Shown: positions 45,535 through 55,697, counted from the stretch's first letter. The stretch: 64,000 nucleotides of DNA from Brevundimonas viscosa (GCF_900116065.1 NZ_FOZV01000005.1:222929-286928); one strand, 5' to 3'. Made by a program: numbers and translations. The notes: generated by a model not told the origin, from the sequence alone.

Positions 45535-47968
45535 CTACTGCGCAGGCCTGGATCCTGCGGGAGAGACCCCCAGGGTGCGAGCGAACCAGGCGTCGATGCG
45601 CGCCCAGGCGTCGCGGATGGAGCCCGGGCTGACGAACAGGTGGTGCTCGCCCCAATAGGTCACCAGCTGAACGTCCTTGTCCTGCCGCCAAAGGGCGGTG
45701 AACAGGGATTCGGCCTCGGTGATCGGCACAAAATCCAGCTCGCCATGGAGCAGCAGGACCGGCGCCCGGATAGCGTCCGCCCGATAGAGGGGGCTGTGAC
45801 CGCGGTATACTTCAGGAACCGCCCAGGGCGGGCCACCCATGGCGCCCTGACCGGTCTCAGCCCAACCGGCTCCTCGACGGGAGCTGACGCCGAACTCCGG
45901 GTTGGCGCGGCCGAAGCCGGAGAAGGCGCCCCAGGAGGCGGCGAGATCGGCCGGCCCAGAGAGAATGACGAAGCTGTGGATGCGCTCTGTCTCGGTCGCG
46001 AGCACCAGCCCCGCGTAGCCGCCGAAGCTATGGCCGAGGTAGCCGACCCGCTCACCATCGAGGTTGGGGTATTGGGCCAGCGCCGCGTCGAGCGTGGCGA
46101 CGATCCGCTCTGTGAGATGCGCGGCCGGACCGTCCGGGCCGGTCGGCGGCAGGGCGGGAGTGAGCACCGCATAGCCCAGTCCCGCCAACAGTTGGACGTT
46201 GGCCATGGCGGAGAACTCCGCCGGGTTCCCCTGGGGACGCACCGATCCGCCGGGATAGGCTGTAATGATTACGGGCGTCCCCGGCCGCAGACCGCCCTTC
46301 GGGACGTACAGCCAGCTTTCCCCGTACCCCTCCGGGGCGCCGGGCGTGGTCACGGGCCGGGGTTCGGCGAAGGCGACGCCGGCATAGCTCCGGTTGAGCG
46401 TCATCAGTGGTCGGGGGGGGATGCCCCGGCGTCAGCAGCCGGAGCGTCTCGACCCCGTTTGCGACGACCCGGTCTACCGCGAGGCTTTCTGCGACAGCCC
46501 GGACACTGGCGGCGCTGCGGGCGATCCGGCGCGCGGAGCCGTTCACGTCGAGCCGCCAGAGCGATCCGTCGGCGGCCCGGGCGACCGTCCAGCGCCGCTG
46601 AGGCGGCGTGTTCAGGCGAAGGCGCGGCGAGGCCCAGTGAGTGAGGGTAGAGATGGAGGAAACGCGATCCGGCGCCTCGAGCCGCCCGATCCGGCCTTGG
46701 TCGTCGACCGCCCATGCCGCGCCGTCGGCCACGACGATCAGTCCATCGGACCAGACCGCCTCGAGGGGTCCCGGCGGCTCCGGAAGACCACGTGTGAGAT
46801 TGATGGGGCCGTCCGCCTCCAGCCGGCGCCAGTCGGCGCGGCCGCCTTCGACCTCGCGAGCGAGGATGATCGGCGCATCGCCCATCCAGGCGGCCCGCAC
46901 CGTCTCGAAGCTGGCGTCCCGCGTCTCGCCGACCTCAGGCAACAGTCGGCCGAGGTCGCCGGTTTCGACCCGGCGCTCTCCAGGGTCCACGATGAGCAGT
47001 CGGCCGGCCGTCGGCTTGCGCGAGGGGTCGCGGGCCCAGACGAGGAGCCGTGCGTCCTCCGACCACGACAGGAGACCGCTCGCGACATCGCAGCCGTTGC
47101 ACGCAGACCAGGTCGCACCGGTCGCCAGGTCCAGGATGCTCAGCCGGCGCTCCTCTGGAGCGTCCCCCGGCCTCAGCGGTACATCCGGATCGACCGCAAC
47201 GGGCGGGCCGCGATCAAGCAGCGCCAGCCAGCGGCCGTCCGGGGACAGGGCGATGTCCTGCGTCTGGCCTTCGGCAAGAATCGTCCGCTCACCCGTGCGC
47301 AGGTCGACGCGCAGGACCGTCGTCGCAGCCGACGGACTCCTGGGCTCGGCGAAGGCTCCCGCCCCCCAGACGGTTGCGGCGACCCCGCCGCCGGCGGTTA
47401 TCCGCCGCCGCCGTTCGGTCTGCGCCATCGCGCGCGCAAGAGCGCCGATCTCGTAGGGCAAGTCGCCGTCGGTGCGAACGACCAGGATGAGCTCTTCGTC
47501 AGACCGCCAGATAGTGGTTTCGCCCTTCACCGGCGGCTCCGCTCCGACCCCGAGCCAGTGCACCTCCTCGCCGGCCGCCAACTCCGCCACGCCAGTCTCC
47601 CAGCGTTCGCGGGTCAGCCGGTGAACAACCATCCGCCGACCCGACGGCGAGAAGGCGCCAAGGACGACGCCGCGGCGATCCGGCTCGTCAAGGAGCGGCC
47701 GGGCGCGCTCCGGCGCGTCCGGCTCGGCGATCCACGCTTCGCTGGCGCTCCACGATCCGAGAAAGCCGAGGTCGAAACGCTCGGCGCTCTCGTAGGGCCC
47801 CCTGCGCTCGAACAGCACGTGGCGTTCATCGGGCGTGATGCGCACCGCACCGAAGCTCTCGCTCCTGAGCATGTGGTCGGCGGTGTAGGGTTCCCCCCGC
47901 GCCGGGAGCGCGGCGGACGCAAGCGCGAGCGCGAGCATCCCCGGCAGGAGCCGCAGGATTGAGGCCAT
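45535..47968 (-). pseudogene. Lasso-peptide isopeptidase (AtxE-like), frameshifted
   Basis: An N-terminal signal peptide (MASILRLLPGMLALALASAALPARG), a beta-propeller-like half (to about 46420) and a C-terminal prolyl-oligopeptidase domain lie in two frames. The second part has GHSFGGYAG (nucleophile Ser), LLLHGELDFVP (Asp) and WGEHHLFVSP (His). The break lies in a run of eight C (plus strand 46413-46420). Removing one C joins the frames as GHPPRPLMTLNRSYAG, giving about 805 aa. In lasso clusters this enzyme hydrolyses the ring amide. It follows the TonB receptor gene by nine bases. The break may be real, phase-variable or a sequencing error. Confidence 0.88.
46413..46420. repeat. Homopolymer G8/C8 run inside the isopeptidase
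   Basis: Eight identical bases at the exact point where the reading frame changes. Such runs are prone to slippage in replication and to sequencing errors. Confidence 0.9.
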
Positions 47969-47977
47969 GGCTGCGCC

Positions 47978-50926
47978 TCACCAGCGTCTGGTCAGTTGCA
48001 GCGAGACCACCCGACCGAGCACGCTGGCGTTGGCCGGATCGAACCCGAACCCCTGGGGATTGTCGTAGAAGGGCGGATCCTCGTCGAACATGTTCTGGAC
48101 GCTGAGGGCGAGGTCGACGCCCTGAAGGAGGGGCAGGCCCGAGGGCGACCAGCGGAGCTGACCGTCCATGGTGGTCCAGGCGTCGATCGCATCGCCCCGA
48201 AGGTCGCGGTAGTCATCGACGTAGTTGACGCCGAGCCGACCCGACCAGTCCCGCCATGACCAGCGGGCCGCCGCCTTGAGGCGCAGGTCGGCCGGAAAAC
48301 CGACGAGATCCACCAGTTGTTCGCGCGGCGCGACAGGCGTCAGCTTGCGGCTGTACTCCTCGACCCAGGTTCCGACGGCTTCGAGATCCAGGCGGTGGTC
48401 CCTTAGCTGGAAGGCGTAGCCGACGTTGAAGTCCACGCCGCGGGTCCGGAGCTCGCCCGTGTTGGCCCATCGACCGTCGAGGATCACCCGGAAGGCGGTC
48501 GCCGGGAATTGGCCCGGCTGGAGGTAGAAGGGACTGGCCAGATAGCTTTCGATCAGGGCCAGGTCGGCGGGGTTGGCTGGATCCACCCGGGTCAGGAAGG
48601 GTTCGAGGGCCGGGTTGCCAAGCGCCGTGGTGAGGTTGCTTGAGGCGGGCCGGCCGATCCGATCGTCGAACCGGATGTCGAAATAGCCGACGCCGAACCG
48701 GAGACCGTTCGGCCGCGAGACCTCGAATCCGGCGGTGAGGCTCTCGGCCTGCTCCGGCTGCAGGTCCGGATTACCGCCGAGATGGATCAGGGTGAGTTGA
48801 CTGCCGCTCGGCGAGGCCAGGTTGGCGGCGCCGATCTGCACACGCTCGTAGAGCTCCGTCAGCGCCGGCGCCCGGAAAGATGTTCCCCAGCTGGCGCGGG
48901 CGACGAATCCCTCGCCCGGCTCCCAGATCAGGCCGAGCTTGGGGTTCGTGGTTGTGCCGAAGTCGCTGTACGATTCCGTGCGGGCGGCAAGGCTCAACTC
49001 CAGCCTTCTCAGTCCAGGGCGGGCGTTGGCCTCGCCGAACAGCGGGGCGCGCACCTCCAGAAAGCCGGCCTGGATTTCGCGATCGCGCAGCGGGGTCAGG
49101 TTCTCGCCAGGCGTCAGGCCTGAGCGGAAGCTGGAGCTGCGGTTGCGCAAGGTCTCCCGGCGATAGTTCACGCCGGCGGCCAGCTTCAGCGGACCGGCGG
49201 GCAACGACATGACCGTGCCGTCGACCATGGCGTTGACCGTTTCGACGCGGCTGCGCGCCCAGTCGCGATCAAAGCCCTGGCTGATGAACTCCAGGACCCG
49301 CGGGGTGTTGGCCGAACCGGAGCCGAACAGGTTCAGATAGCCGTCGCGCGCAGCGCTGAACGAGGTGCCCGGATTGTCGGGGACTGAGCCCAAGGCCTCG
49401 TTCAGGAAGGTGGTGTTGACCTGGTTCTCCTGGGCTCCGTGGTTCTTCTCCTCGGCCCATGATCCGTAAAGGTCCAGCGCCCAGTCGCCGCCGAGCCCCA
49501 CGTCGACGCCAAGCGTCGCAGCAAGGCTCCGTGAGCGGCCCGAGCGCTCGGTCGGACCGAGCTCACGGCCGAAGTCGTAAGCGACAAGGTGCGAGGTCGA
49601 GCCGTTGGGAGACACGAACCAGGGATTGGCGGCCGTGACGGTGTAGAGCCCCCCAGCCGAGATGCTTGCATACTCGTAGGTTCGTTCGCTGTAGCGCAGA
49701 TCCCCCGAAACCTCCGTACGTTCGCCCAGGTCCTGCCGGAAGCGAGCGTAGGCGGTCTGCCGCTCCTGGGCCGGGAGCAGGTCCATGCCCTCGCGTCGAT
49801 TGGAGAGATTGGCCTGGCCGGCGGCGAAGTCCGCGGGCGTTCGAGCCACGCCGTCGAGCCCGGGGCGAATGGCGAATGCGGAGACGAAGGCGCCGACCCC
49901 AGGGTCGAAGCGAGCGATGTTTCCGGGTGAGCCGTAGATGTTCCGGTAGTCGCCGCCGCCCCACGGCCTCAGATCCCCGGTTGCGGTGTAGGCGCGGTCC
50001 GCTGTGTTGAGGGATCCGGAAGACTGATACTCGAAGCTGCCAAGCACTGAGCCGGTCGCCCAGCTTCGCCCGGCGAGATGAGAAACCAGGAGGTCTTCGG
50101 CCCCGCCCCGGGCGGCGCCGGCCCGCAGCCGGCTCTCATGCCCGTCGAAAGACCGCTTCAGGATGACGTTGACCACCCCGCCGACGGCATCCGAGCCATA
50201 GAGGGCGGAAGCGCCGTCGAGCAGCACATCGATCCGCTCGAGCGCAGCGCCCGGGATAGCCGAGAGGTCAGCGAACTCGCCGCGGGACCCGGTGCCGGCG
50301 ACCCTCCGACCGTTGACGAGCACCAGGGTGGAGTCTTCACCGAGGCCCCGAAGGTTGACGCCGGTCGAAAGCGAACTGTTGCTGCCCTGGGCGTCGTTCA
50401 GGGTCAGCAGGGTCCCGGGCGTGGCTGAGCCGGCATAGCTCTGCGGAAGGGTGGTCAGCAGATCCGCCGCTGTCGCCGCGCCCGAAGCGTCGAGATCGGC
50501 CCGCGAGATCACTGTCACCGGCGACGGGGTTTCCCCCGGCCCCCTGAGCAGGGTGCCGGTCACCACGACGTCGTCGATCTCGATCGGGCCGGCGAGATCC
50601 TCGGCCGGAGCCGCGCGGCGCAGAACGATCACCCCGGGTCGACTGGTCGACCAGACGAGGCCGCTGCCTGCCAGGAGACGGTTCAGCGCCGCCTCGGGCG
50701 AATGACGGCCGGACACGCCGGGGGTGCGCAGCCCCGCCACCAGTTCTGCCGTGTAGAGAAGCTGGACGTCGGCCTGGGCGGCGTAGGCGACGAGCGCCGC
50801 GTCCAGCGCTCCGGGCGCAATCTCAAAGTCGCGGGCTTCCTGGGCGCACGCGCTGGAGCCCAGGGCGGCCGCTATGACAGGGGCGCAGGCGGCGCCGTTC
50901 ATGAGGCTGCAGAATCGGATGGTCAT
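47978..50926 (-). CDS. TonB-dependent receptor with STN domain (lasso locus)
   Basis: 982 aa. Signal peptide (1-~28), STN signalling domain about 33-104 (FEIAPGALDAALVAYAAQADVQLLYTAELV), plug domain (TPSPVTVISRADLDASGAATAADLLTTLPQ and VLLDGASALYGSDAVGGVVNVIL) and a 22-strand barrel ending in VVSLQLTRRW. The STN domain is used to signal to FecR. By context it is the import receptor for the lasso peptides; the ligand is inferred. Confidence 0.93.
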   Translation of the reverse strand: MTIRFCSLMNGAACAPVIAAALGSSACAQEARDFEIAPGALDAALVAYAAQADVQLLYTAELVAGLRTPGVSGRHSPEAALNRLLAGSGLVWSTSRPGVIVLRRAAPAEDLAGPIEIDDVVVTGTLLRGPGETPSPVTVISRADLDASGAATAADLLTTLPQSYAGSATPGTLLTLNDAQGSNSSLSTGVNLRGLGEDSTLVLVNGRRVAGTGSRGEFADLSAIPGAALERIDVLLDGASALYGSDAVGGVVNVILKRSFDGHESRLRAGAARGGAEDLLVSHLAGRSWATGSVLGSFEYQSSGSLNTADRAYTATGDLRPWGGGDYRNIYGSPGNIARFDPGVGAFVSAFAIRPGLDGVARTPADFAAGQANLSNRREGMDLLPAQERQTAYARFRQDLGERTEVSGDLRYSERTYEYASISAGGLYTVTAANPWFVSPNGSTSHLVAYDFGRELGPTERSGRSRSLAATLGVDVGLGGDWALDLYGSWAEEKNHGAQENQVNTTFLNEALGSVPDNPGTSFSAARDGYLNLFGSGSANTPRVLEFISQGFDRDWARSRVETVNAMVDGTVMSLPAGPLKLAAGVNYRRETLRNRSSSFRSGLTPGENLTPLRDREIQAGFLEVRAPLFGEANARPGLRRLELSLAARTESYSDFGTTTNPKLGLIWEPGEGFVARASWGTSFRAPALTELYERVQIGAANLASPSGSQLTLIHLGGNPDLQPEQAESLTAGFEVSRPNGLRFGVGYFDIRFDDRIGRPASSNLTTALGNPALEPFLTRVDPANPADLALIESYLASPFYLQPGQFPATAFRVILDGRWANTGELRTRGVDFNVGYAFQLRDHRLDLEAVGTWVEEYSRKLTPVAPREQLVDLVGFPADLRLKAAARWSWRDWSGRLGVNYVDDYRDLRGDAIDAWTTMDGQLRWSPSGLPLLQGVDLALSVQNMFDEDPPFYDNPQGFGFDPANASVLGRVVSLQLTRRW

Positions 50927-51008
50927 GGTCTTCGTCCCCTCCGACGCAAGGTCGCGTCGAACAGGAGACGCCGGGGCATCCGCTCATCTGAGCAGGCCGC
51001 CGAAATTT

Positions 51009-52004
51009 TTATCCGCCGGGGGATGGCGCGAGGCGAACGCCGCCGTCCGCCTGGGGTCGGGCGCTCAGGCCGAACAGGTCCGAAGCCGCCGAGACAAAGG
51101 CGTCCCGGTCGCCAGCGGCGAAAACGCCGTTGACCGGAACATTCTCGGCGGCCGGGGCGGCCAGGATGATCTTCTCGGGGAGGTATCGATTGACCTCGGC
51201 CACGGCCTCGGCGAGCGGCGTGCTCTGGAACACCAGTCGTCCGGTCGACCAGCTCGTCGCGGCCTTGGCGTCGACGTCGACCGGGGTGGAACCGGTCAGC
51301 GAGGTGCGCACCTGCTGGCCGGGCGTCAGTCGCCAGCGCCGAGGCTCCATAGGGGCGTCCTCGACCACGGCGACGGCCCCCTCGACCAGGGTTACACGTA
51401 CGCCCGCCGTCTCGCGCCGGACATCGAACACGGTGCCAAGCGCAGTGATTTCGACGTCCCCAGCGGCCACGCGGAAAGGTCGGGAGGCGTCGCGGGCGAC
51501 CATGAACAGAGCCTGTCCCCGCTCGAGCAGGATCCGACGTTCGGCCTCCCCGAAACGAACCTTCACGCGGGTGTCGGTGTCCAGTTGGATGCGGGAGCCG
51601 TCGTCCAGTCGAACCAGACGCTGGCCGCCGACCTCGGTGGCGTAGGTGTTGCGGCTCGGGAGCCAGAGGGCCAGCGCGAGAGCCGCGACGACGGCGGGAA
51701 CTGTCAACGCGACGGCCGGGAGCGCGCGGCGGACCCAAGCGCGTCTCGGCCGCGGCCGGCTGGACCTGAGGGCGGCGCGGGTCGCCGCCTGGATGTCCCG
51801 GTCGCCCGCCAGACTTCCAGCGCTGCGCCACAGCGCTTCGACTTTGGCGTAGGCTTCAGCGTTGCCCGCCTCCCTGCGCCAGAGCCTGAACTGTTCGAGC
51901 GTGGCTGCCGAGACAGGCCGTTCGCCAAGTCGGACGTGCCATTCGGCTGCTTCTCTGTCGGCAGCGCTGTTCCCGACCTGCGGGTCGCCCATGGCGCTCC
52001 CCAT
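51009..52004 (-). CDS. FecR-family anti-sigma regulator
   Basis: 331 aa. The cytoplasmic N-terminus has EAAEWHVRLGERPVSAATLEQFRLWRRE, followed by one membrane helix (LPAVALTVPAVVAALALALWLP). The periplasmic FecR domain contains YATEVGGQRLVRLDDGSRIQLDTDTRVKVRF and a C-terminal STN-like interaction region (LVFQSTPLAEAVAEVNRYLP). It transmits receptor occupancy to FecI. It starts three bases after the fecI stop; an internal ATG four codons later is an equally good start. Confidence 0.93.
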   Translation of the reverse strand: MGSAMGDPQVGNSAADREAAEWHVRLGERPVSAATLEQFRLWRREAGNAEAYAKVEALWRSAGSLAGDRDIQAATRAALRSSRPRPRRAWVRRALPAVALTVPAVVAALALALWLPSRNTYATEVGGQRLVRLDDGSRIQLDTDTRVKVRFGEAERRILLERGQALFMVARDASRPFRVAAGDVEITALGTVFDVRRETAGVRVTLVEGAVAVVEDAPMEPRRWRLTPGQQVRTSLTGSTPVDVDAKAATSWSTGRLVFQSTPLAEAVAEVNRYLPEKIILAAPAAENVPVNGVFAAGDRDAFVSAASDLFGLSARPQADGGVRLAPSPGG

Positions 52005-52007
52005 CAG

Positions 52008-52505
52008 CTACAGCCGCAACTGGGCTGCGCAGTATTCCAGCGCCTTCTTCATCCGCCACTGCACGGTGGTCACCGGAATGTTCAGACGTTCACCGATCTC
52101 CTGATACTCCAGATGAGCGAAACGGCTCAAGACGAAGACGTCGCGAAGCCGGGGCGGCATGCCAAGGACGATCTGCTTGAGGAGTACGAGGTCGACCTGG
52201 GCTGGAGGATCGGCCGCAGGCGCGGGGTCGGCGCGGTCGCCCTCGACGATCGGGCGCGGACCGCGTCGGCGGGCGCGATCGACGGCCAGGTTATCGACGA
52301 TTTTCAGCAGAAGGGCCTTCGGGTGCTCGATGAGACCCTTGCGGCTGTACGGCGCCGCCCGGATCCAGGCTTCGTGGACCATGTCCTCGGTGTCGTCGCC
52401 GAAGCGTTTTCGCAGGCGTGCATTCAGCCAGCCGGAGTAGGCTCGATAGAGGTCATTGAGGCCGGCGTCGGCCTGCCTCTCCTTCAAGTCCTGGGATCGA
52501 TGCAC
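52008..52505 (-). CDS. FecI-like ECF sigma factor
   Basis: 165 aa starting at GTG 52505, preceded by GGAGG. Region 2 is DLYRAYSGWLNARLRKRFGDDTEDMVHEAWIRAAPY; region 4 is VLGMPPRLRDVFVLSRFAHLEYQEIGERLNIPVTTVQWRMKKALEYC. It is expected to direct transcription of the receptor/isopeptidase operon, as in FecI/FecR systems. It is the first gene of the four-gene minus-strand operon of the lasso locus. Confidence 0.93.
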   Translation of the reverse strand: MHRSQDLKERQADAGLNDLYRAYSGWLNARLRKRFGDDTEDMVHEAWIRAAPYSRKGLIEHPKALLLKIVDNLAVDRARRRGPRPIVEGDRADPAPAADPPAQVDLVLLKQIVLGMPPRLRDVFVLSRFAHLEYQEIGERLNIPVTTVQWRMKKALEYCAAQLRL

Positions 52506-53379
52506 GAGTTCGCCTCCATGTGACGAGGCGTCCCCGGTGGAAGCATCGGGGTTCGAGATCCTGTTTGAGGTGCACGCGACCGCTTTCGCCCGAACAGGCG
52601 GGGATATGCGACGGCGGCGCCGCAGGCACGGCGGGCGGGTGTTCTGATCGTCTCAAGCAAGGTTCTCACGCCTCGGCGCCGCCGCTGACGGCGCATGCGA
52701 AGCTTGAATCAAGGCTCGAGGGTTTGCAAGCGGGCCCTGTTCAGCGGCCACCTCGCGTCGCCACCCGACCCAGTTCCGTCGCCCCTGGGACTTTTCCCCT
52801 TGCCGGGCTTGTGCGGGTGTCCGCGCGATTTCCCGGAGCCCGCTCGAACTCCGCATCATCGTGTTCCGGCGACCCGCACTTGCGAACCCGCTCCCGTAGA
52901 AGATGACCGGACTCGTGAAGCCGAAACATTCCCGAAGCGGCCAGGCGTAATCGGTTGGGACAATGCCGCTTCGGCTCCGATGCGAGACGAAGCGATATCC
53001 TTCGACCTGTATGGCTACGACGCCTGACCGTCGGTCTTACTGGCTCAAGCTCATCGCTCGACCGGGCGCGAGGCCCGCCAGTGCTCGGACACACTGGATT
53101 TCTCAGCTCACAAAAATCAGAACGCGCGCGGAGAGATCGGTGCACCGATTTCTCCAGAGGACGATGTAGCCGCGCGCAACAGCGCGCCATGACCTGGACG
53201 CGGTCAGTCGTTGTGCGACGCAGGTCTGCACCGGGCCTCGGGGAGGCGGACGGGAATATTTCGTCGCGCCAATCCCTTAACTTTCGCGTTAACCGATTTT
53301 GGGGTTGTCAGAGCCCAGGCATTCAACCAATTGTGTCAAGTTTGGGGCTGCAAGTTTTCAATGAGCGCATGGGGTTCAG
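52506..53379. other. Long intergenic stretch, no gene seen
   Basis: 874 bases upstream of fecI and of the broken LuxR gene. No open frame has a family match, a ribosome-binding site and sound codon use together. A short plus-strand frame ending FDLYGYDA (to 53027) was looked at as a third precursor and dismissed. The last 100 bases contain TTAAC repeats that probably belong to the LuxR promoter. Confidence 0.4.
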
Positions 53380-54043
53380 ATGGCGACCGTGCATGAGACT
53401 TGGGGGGCGGAGCGATCGCGACTGGCGCGGCGTAGCTTTGCTGCAATCGCCGGCGCGCCAGCAATCACCCCTCGCGGCAGTGTAAGGATCGGCGCGGTGG
53501 CAAGCCGTTCACGAGCATCCAGGGCCGGAGATCTGTGGTTCGCCCTCGACCCTTCGCTGCTCTTCCTGGTGGATGGTGATGGACGCCTGGTATCCGCCAA
53601 TCCCGCCGGCGAAGCGGCGATAGCGAACGGGCAATTGTTGTCGCTGGGCACCGGCGCCTTGGGGTTCGGATCCGCCGACTGTGACGCGGCTTTCCTTGCG
53701 GGGGTCCGGAAGGTCGCCGACAAAGGCGGCCGACTGCGGTTGGTTCTGCGCCAGCGCCACGGCGGCTGGGTGGGAGCCGGCCTGTACGGCGCGCCTGACG
53801 AGGGTCTGGTCATCGTCGCCCTGCAAGAAGAACTCAAGCCGACAGCGGCGGCGATGGCGGCCATGAGTGACGCGTTTCATCTGACGGCGGCCGAGGCGGA
53901 TGTGCTGCAGCACCTGCTGGCGGGCGAGTGTCCGAAGTGACAGCAGGGCGCTCGCACCAGCGGTTGTGACGGACGTCAGGGCAAGGCCTCACGACAACGA
54001 GTATTTAACGGGCGTCAGGCAAGATCTTGAGCACCTCGGGAGG
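53380..54043 (+). pseudogene. LuxR-type regulator with frameshifted HTH
   Basis: The first frame (53380-53940) gives a PAS-like part (LWFALDPSLLFLVDGDGRLVSANPAGEAAI) and the beginning of a LuxR HTH (FHLTAAEADVLQHLLAGECPK) and then stops. The next frame continues DSRALAPAVVTDVRARPHDNEYLTGVRQDLEHLGR, which fits the rest of the HTH (A-x-x-L, VTxVRAxL, YxKTGVRxQxELxxL). One frameshift at about 53937 therefore breaks the DNA-binding domain. Confidence 0.6.
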
Positions 54044-54050
54044 AGATGTC

Positions 54051-54233
54051 ATGGACGTCGACTGGTCGGATCTTCGTGCGATGAGGCGGACCGTTCGTGC
54101 GCCAGCCGACGCCCCGGCCTGGGAGAAGTTGAACGCCGCCATTGTCGCGGCCCGACTTGCCCACCGCGTCGCCAACTGCGGCTCACGTCAGCCCCTTTCT
54201 CCGCATGGATTGCGAAAGCTCCCTTGCGCCTGA
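54051..54233 (+). CDS. Small hypothetical protein, 60 aa
   Basis: ATG 54051 is preceded by GGGAGGAGATGTC, a strong ribosome-binding site. The peptide MDVDWSDLRAMRRTVRAPAD continues into a helical part (WEKLNAAIVAARLAHRVANC). No family is recognised. It sits directly behind the broken LuxR gene and might use the same transcript. Confidence 0.4.
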   Translation: MDVDWSDLRAMRRTVRAPADAPAWEKLNAAIVAARLAHRVANCGSRQPLSPHGLRKLPCA

Positions 54234-54661
54234 GGAAAGTCCGGTTCGCCTTCTCGGACGGCGACGATGCGGGCCTGCAGCTGACTGGCTGTGGCTGAAA
54301 GTGCGCCGGTCCAGACTCGCCAGCGAAGACGCCGCGGCGTCTGACCGTCCGGTCCAGGCGGCCAGCGAGGCGATGCCCAGAAGATGGACCGGGCGGACTG
54401 GCCGACGCTGAGCCATTCCCCGGTCGGTCGCGCACGCCAGACCATACTCGCGCCCCATGCTGTTCGATTTACCGCAGAACGCCCGCCGCTGCGCGCCGGA
54501 ACCTGAAGGGCGCGCAGCGGCGCGCAGGCCGTTCCCAGGAGCCGGCGTCCCGGCAGGGTCTCACGCCTCGCCCGCCCGCAGACGCCTGGGCGCGATGGGG
54601 CCTTCGAGGCGCGGCCCGAGGCTTGCGCGGGGCACGGGGCCACTTCGGAGCCCGTGCCAAG
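54234..54661. other. Intergenic stretch with a GC-rich hairpin
   Basis: 428 bases without a supportable gene. A 12-bp inverted repeat (ccgctgcgcgcc / ggcgcgcagcgg, 54486-54520) with an 11-nt loop is the only structure seen; it lacks a T run on either side. Confidence 0.4.
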
Positions 54662-55657
54662 ATGAGACACACCCTTGTCCTCGCCGCACTCGCGGCCTTA
54701 GCCGTCAACGCACCGGCGCTCGCCGGCGAGCGCCCCCCGGGCGGAGGCCATGACCGACCGACCTGCCCAGGCGGGTGCGGCGGCGGTCAGCACCGCCCGC
54801 CTCCGGGCTATGGCGGCGGGCGGCCGGACATCAACGTCAACGTCAACGCCAACGCCAACGCCCATGCTTCCGCCTATGCGGCGGCGGATGCGCGGAGCTA
54901 TCTGAACGCCCGCAGCTATGCCGTCGACAGCGGCCGTCGGGGCGGCGGAGGCGGCTCCGTCTATATCGGTGCGGGCGGCTATTCGGAAGTCGGCTACATG
55001 GAGACCGGCGGCTACTATGCCTCCGCCGAGACGCTCGGGCCTCCCCCCGTCAGCGCGCCTTTCGGTTATCGCGTGTCGGGCTACGGGCGAACCTACATCG
55101 GCTGGCGGCCCGCCTGGCGGCGCGACCGTTGTGACTGCGCGCCGCCGCCGCGCGTGGTTTACGAAGACGTCTATCGTGAGGAGGCCTGGGAACGGGAAAC
55201 CTACGAGGCCCGCCACGCATCGCGCTATCACGAAACCTACCGCAGCCATGCCTCGGACGATCGCAGGGTGCTTGTGGAAGCGCCTCCAATCTACGTCCGC
55301 GGGCCTGCGGTGCATGTGGCGGCCCAGGAGGTCTATTTGGAGCCGCCCGAGGTCCACGTTGCGCCGCCAGTCTATGTGACCCCACCGCCCGTCTATGTGC
55401 AGTCGCCGCCTGTCTATGTGGCGGCGCCGGAAGTCCGCGTGGAGGCTCCGGTCGTCCATATGCCGCCGCCCGTCTACGTGACCCCGCCGCCCGTCGAGGT
55501 GCAGGCGCCGCCTGTCTACGTCGCACCTCCAGAGGTCCACGCGGCGCCGCCTCCGCCGCCGCCCCACCATCTCGGGGACCTGCCTCCGCCGGACGCCGTT
55601 CCTCCGGCTCCGCCGCCCCGACACAACTACCGGCAGGAACCCGGCGAACGGGGATGA
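54662..55657 (+). CDS. Secreted protein with PPVYV repeats, 331 aa
   Basis: The signal peptide MRHTLVLAALAALAVNAPALAG is followed by a Gly/Pro-rich segment, an Asn/Ala segment (INVNVNANANAHASAYAAAD), a Gly/Tyr segment and a CDC cysteine pair. From about residue 200 the chain is a low-complexity array of (P)PVYV and PEVHV units, each beginning with one or two prolines. Such arrays form extended rods in cell-wall or surface proteins. ATG 54662 is chosen because it gives the clean signal peptide. Function unknown. Confidence 0.75.
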   Translation: MRHTLVLAALAALAVNAPALAGERPPGGGHDRPTCPGGCGGGQHRPPPGYGGGRPDINVNVNANANAHASAYAAADARSYLNARSYAVDSGRRGGGGGSVYIGAGGYSEVGYMETGGYYASAETLGPPPVSAPFGYRVSGYGRTYIGWRPAWRRDRCDCAPPPRVVYEDVYREEAWERETYEARHASRYHETYRSHASDDRRVLVEAPPIYVRGPAVHVAAQEVYLEPPEVHVAPPVYVTPPPVYVQSPPVYVAAPEVRVEAPVVHMPPPVYVTPPPVEVQAPPVYVAPPEVHAAPPPPPPHHLGDLPPPDAVPPAPPPRHNYRQEPGERG

Positions 55658-55697
55658 GGGACGCGCCGAAGGATTGAGTTCTCCGGGCGCTGTCGGC

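Noticed and set aside
52980..53027. Third lasso precursor ending FDLYGYDA
   Set aside because: There is no plausible leader, start codon with ribosome-binding site, or Thr at -2 before a Gly; the frame continues far upstream with non-coding composition.
53277..53292. CtrA box before the LuxR gene (TTAACTTTCGCGTTAA)
   Set aside because: The two TTAA elements are separated by eight bases, not seven.
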